NCBI GenBank assembly: GCA_002452555.1
Contig: DKER01000073.1
Location: 1 to 8,871, forward strand
Reading direction: 5' to 3'
Origin: Fidelibacterota bacterium UBA6817
GTDB taxonomy: Bacteria > Fidelibacterota > Fidelibacteria > Fidelibacterales > Fidelibacteraceae
Length of the DNA: 8,871 nt
Part shown: positions 6,182 through 8,871 of the stretch, one piece after another
Position numbering within the stretch: the first letter of the stretch is position 1
Layout: each line of letters starts with the position of its first letter
Notes under the pieces: model-generated
Database searches by the model: none
What the model was told of the DNA's origin: nothing
Seen by the model: only the letters and a program-made list of their open reading frames with translations
Translations under genes and position numbers: made by a program

Positions 6182-8382
6182 TCTTGTACCTGATTTAATT
6201 GTTGACCGGGTTCTAATTCAGTATCACCGACATAAATTATGTACGGACTTATGTTGGTTATTGTATAGTTTCTGAAACCAATTTTTTTGAGCATCAGATT
6301 GGCCGGTTTAATGTTTTTAATATCATATTTACCGACCCGAACTGTTTTTACTCCAAAAAGTATGATAATATTATCAACAGAAAGAACAGTACCCGTCTTA
6401 TCAGAGATTTTGATACCGGATAAAAATGGCAGTTTATTCCATGAAACCGTGTTCTTTTTCGCTTCATGGTTAATCCCGGGTAAAAGATGGGTTACAAACT
6501 GAAACGTATCTGCGACTGAACTGACCATCCAACTTTTTTTCTCTCGTAACTGAGTTACGGCAGTATGATATTCCGCAGGGTTTTTCTGAAGGATAGAAAA
6601 GGTTAATCCGTTTTCAAACACACGATTAAGATTTCCATCCTGATCCGCTTTATCCGATTCCTGCCAGATTTGCTGATAATGATGAGATTCCGGTGCCATA
6701 AACAAATCACAGACAATCCATTCTTTCAAAGGTTTAAAAAACAGGATTGTACGGAATGTTTCAACGTTCAGGTCTTTATATCCGTCATGCGTTCCCACAT
6801 ACACAACCAGATTATCCCCGGTTTTCCACAGTATTGTTTTTGGATTGGGAAGTTTCTGAAATTTCCCGAACCCCGATCCTCCCGTATTCCCTTTCCAGTC
6901 CATGCCGTGGGGAACTGAATCTACAACAGCCACATTTTTCACCCAGCTATTTTTAAAAACAGGGTAATCCGGAGCATTGTATTTTACCTGATAGGTCGGT
7001 AAAACCTGATTCTCGCCAATAGAAGCTGTTAATCCCAACATATCCCCGTGCTGATGATCCGGTTTTACGTCGCTGAGTCCGGCTGAAATACTCATATGGG
7101 CATATTCCGGGTTCCAGCCGCTTCGCATGATATAATATCCGGTGCTTTCCAAAGCCAGACTCCCATAATGCGGCTTTTTCTTCTCAGGGACCTCATTATT
7201 CAGCATTCGCGCCAAAAGCCAGAACCATTCAGGATCGGGATGGGCAGCGGCAAAATATTCCAAAACCGGATCCTGCAACAAAAGACTGCCTGCCTTAAAA
7301 ATTCCTCCCAGATCATTCACTTTTTTCAAAAAATGATCTGTATCATCCTGAAGAACCGGAAGATTTTTATCCGGTTGGGCAATTTTTACAAGCACGTCAA
7401 ACATCTCATTAAATTTTTTCTCAAAGAGTTCGGGAATATGAATACCATTTAACTTTGCCAGTTGATAAACCCTGAGATAATTTTCAATATCTCCAAAATG
7501 GTAATGTACTGATCGTTCAAACTGAAACCCATCATCATTGATTTCCCGGCGCATATGTTCAGTAAGCCATTTCAGGGACTGTTCAATCCAAATATCGGAA
7601 AAAGTAAAATCCTGAAGAAAGACAGCCAATTCAAAAAGAGCAACCAGTCCTTTTGTATGATGATTCCCTGAATTGTATTTTCTTGTTTGTTCCGTTAAAT
7701 CAAAACCATGATAAATAAATGTTTTGATCAGGAGTTCCTGATTTTTTCGGGAATAATCCGGACTGTTATAATAGGCATGATGATTAAAAAGCCAGTTATG
7801 AACCCGCCGTCCTGCACGGTAATACTCAAAAATTCCGTTGCCTTTATCATCATATTCTCCGGATGCGTACGCCTGCATTAAATCCATCACCTGCCGGGTC
7901 CAGTAGTCCTTGTATTCCTTTTTATTCTCATGAAAGTAGATCAGTGTCATGTCCGCAGATTTCTGCTGGCGCGCAAGATGTCTTAATTCATAAGCCGTAA
8001 CGTCTTCACCAAGCAGGTTCTTAAATGGAAGCTGCCAGGACGTTTCCGGCGCATATCGGGAAAAATGGTATTGAGCCAAAGACCGGTGTTGGCGTTCAAA
8101 TATACCCGGATACGATAAATCATATTCCCTCATAAGGGACAGGAAGTTTGTCCAATCAAAATAATAACGGCTTTTTGATCTTTCTTTTAACGAATCTGTC
8201 AGTGCTTCCCATGCTTGTTCAATTTCTCCCTTTCTATACAATTCATAAACACTGTCAAGACCTGCCTTTTTTTTCAGGGATTCAAATATTATTGTATCAT
8301 CAGGAATGGTCCCTTTTTTTGCGGCTTGCAATGAAAGTATCATCAGAAAAAAGAAAAACGCCATCTTAATAACAGATTTCAT
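6178..8382 (-). CDS. Heparinase II/III-like polysaccharide lyase, probable (oligo)alginate lyase
   Basis: This 734-residue protein has a signal peptide (about 1-20, ending SLQA) and no lipobox or sorting domain, so it is probably periplasmic. An alpha-helical toroid (about 30-395) holds the hallmark residues of this lyase superfamily. N240-H241 in SGNHH correspond to the Asn and His that neutralise the carboxylate and act as base. Y294 in ERSVHYHF is the expected catalytic Tyr. The C-terminal beta-sandwich (about 405-734) begins with ESTGYYIMRSGW and carries PDHQHGD (H443, H445, D447), the usual His/Asp site at the domain interface. The later segment reads SWVKNVAVVDS, where many relatives have HNT before the valine-rich strand, so the usual His is Lys482. 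PL12, PL15, PL17, PL21 and PL39 share this architecture and cannot be separated by eye; the PL6 gene in the locus favours alginate. The start follows AAGGTAGG, nine bases after the upstream stop. The stop overlaps the next gene by four bases. Confidence 0.85.
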   Translation of the reverse strand: MKSVIKMAFFFFLMILSLQAAKKGTIPDDTIIFESLKKKAGLDSVYELYRKGEIEQAWEALTDSLKERSKSRYYFDWTNFLSLMREYDLSYPGIFERQHRSLAQYHFSRYAPETSWQLPFKNLLGEDVTAYELRHLARQQKSADMTLIYFHENKKEYKDYWTRQVMDLMQAYASGEYDDKGNGIFEYYRAGRRVHNWLFNHHAYYNSPDYSRKNQELLIKTFIYHGFDLTEQTRKYNSGNHHTKGLVALFELAVFLQDFTFSDIWIEQSLKWLTEHMRREINDDGFQFERSVHYHFGDIENYLRVYQLAKLNGIHIPELFEKKFNEMFDVLVKIAQPDKNLPVLQDDTDHFLKKVNDLGGIFKAGSLLLQDPVLEYFAAAHPDPEWFWLLARMLNNEVPEKKKPHYGSLALESTGYYIMRSGWNPEYAHMSISAGLSDVKPDHQHGDMLGLTASIGENQVLPTYQVKYNAPDYPVFKNSWVKNVAVVDSVPHGMDWKGNTGGSGFGKFQKLPNPKTILWKTGDNLVVYVGTHDGYKDLNVETFRTILFFKPLKEWIVCDLFMAPESHHYQQIWQESDKADQDGNLNRVFENGLTFSILQKNPAEYHTAVTQLREKKSWMVSSVADTFQFVTHLLPGINHEAKKNTVSWNKLPFLSGIKISDKTGTVLSVDNIIILFGVKTVRVGKYDIKNIKPANLMLKKIGFRNYTITNISPYIIYVGDTELEPGQQLNQVQE

Positions 8383-8391
8383 AATCCTACC

Positions 8392-8871
8392 TTATTTGAC
8401 ATACAATATTTTCAAAACTTTCTGGTTTCCGGCGGATTTTGCCCGAATTAGATAAACACCGGAACCGATATTTTCAGGAACCCAGTTTATACGAAATATT
8501 CCGGCAGGATGAACCGCATCATCCAGAGTTATCACCTTCCGTCCATCCAAACTGAAAACATCAATGGTTATGTGTTCTTTGGTTAACAATCGAATACTCA
8601 GTGAAATTGATCCGTTAAAAGGATTTGGATAAGCAGAAAGGGAAAATATGTCCGGCACAACCGGTGTTTGATCTGAACTCCTTTCTTCTTTGACCGATAC
8701 AGGGATATTTTCAGCATAGGGTCCCACATCATTTTCAGTAAGGGGGATATTGAATATATTGCCGGTTCCGTCATGTTCAACAGCACCGCAATCACCGGGC
8801 AATGAACGGGTTAGTCCCATCAAATCCGTCGTCCAGGGCAAAGAGTCCAAATAAGCCAGTGCAGGACTGGC
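8392..8871 (-). CDS. C-terminal part of a secreted beta-helix protein with sorting domain (5' end outside window)
   Basis: The frame is open to the window edge, so about 159 C-terminal residues are visible and the real start is outside. The first visible residues, ASPALAYLDS followed by TTDLMGLTR and GDCGAVEHDG, match the typical closing turns of right-handed beta-helix proteins (SPA...D..G..R....GAYE). This suggests a polysaccharide-lyase-like or adhesin-like beta-helix. A linker rich in charged and polar residues follows. The last 85 or so residues are a type IX sorting domain with AYPNPFNG, DGRKVITL, GSGVYLIRA and a final LYVK, similar throughout to the domain at the end of the gene at 4496-6181. 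It is probably exported to the cell surface or medium. Its stop codon lies nine bases before the heparinase-like lyase gene, so the two are co-transcribed. Enzymatic class cannot be told from this fragment. Confidence 0.75.
   Translation of the reverse strand, partial: ASPALAYLDSLPWTTDLMGLTRSLPGDCGAVEHDGTGNIFNIPLTENDVGPYAENIPVSVKEERSSDQTPVVPDIFSLSAYPNPFNGSISLSIRLLTKEHITIDVFSLDGRKVITLDDAVHPAGIFRINWVPENIGSGVYLIRAKSAGNQKVLKILYVK

Noticed and set aside
7096..7452. Plus-strand ORF of 118 codons
   Set aside because: Shadow of the heparinase-like lyase, with no plausible product or ribosome binding site context.
8392..8850. Complete 152-residue gene starting at a TTG codon at 8850
   Set aside because: The frame stays open to the window edge, and the residues before the TTG (ASPALAY) continue a beta-helix closing motif. 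It is the tail of a longer gene.

Overview
The window reads as a piece of the chromosome of an environmental bacterium from the Fibrobacterota-Chlorobiota-Bacteroidota (FCB) side of the tree. This is inferred from two C-terminal sorting domains of the YPNPFN type, from AT-rich DNA with short intergenic gaps, and from a FadR-type regulator next to uronate-polymer lyases. Candidate phyla are Neomarinimicrobiota, Calditrichota, Ignavibacteriota and Balneolota. No gene in the window settles which one. All six protein genes and the partial tRNA lie on the minus strand, so the window is read from its right end to its left end.

Right part (8871 to 4496): three tightly packed genes form one transcription unit. 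First comes the C-terminal end of a secreted beta-helix protein with a sorting domain, cut by the window edge. Nine bases later is a 734-residue heparinase II/III-like polysaccharide lyase with a plain signal peptide. Overlapping it by 4 bases (ATGA) is a 561-residue right-handed parallel beta-helix protein with a signal peptide and a sorting domain.

Middle (4495 to 3462): after a 104-base gap comes a GntR/FadR-type regulator with an FCD ligand domain. A 204-base AT-rich gap follows. The gaps upstream of the regulator and of the next gene each hold the same 8-base core GTATGACA inside a TTGT-N3-AC half-palindrome, placed next to promoter-like sequence. They are candidate operators for the regulator.

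Left part (3461 to 1): a 782-residue two-domain polysaccharide lyase family 6 (PL6) protein, most likely an alginate lyase, keeps its catalytic Lys, Arg and His. A 208-base gap follows that holds a GC-rich block with a degenerate heptamer repeat. Then come a stand-alone 2-oxoacid dehydrogenase E2-type acyltransferase catalytic domain, a hairpin, and the first 23 bases of an initiator-type tRNA-Met running off the left edge.

Taken together, genes 8871 to 1113 look like an alginate (or related polyuronate) degradation locus. Surface-exported beta-helix proteins may act on the polymer outside the cell. The PL6 enzyme (probable lipoprotein) and the heparinase-like lyase (probably periplasmic) may shorten the chains. 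The FCD regulator probably senses a uronate-derived metabolite. The window contains no transporter and none of the cytoplasmic uronate-catabolism enzymes, so the substrate rests on the PL6 assignment. The acyltransferase and the tRNA are probably unrelated neighbours.
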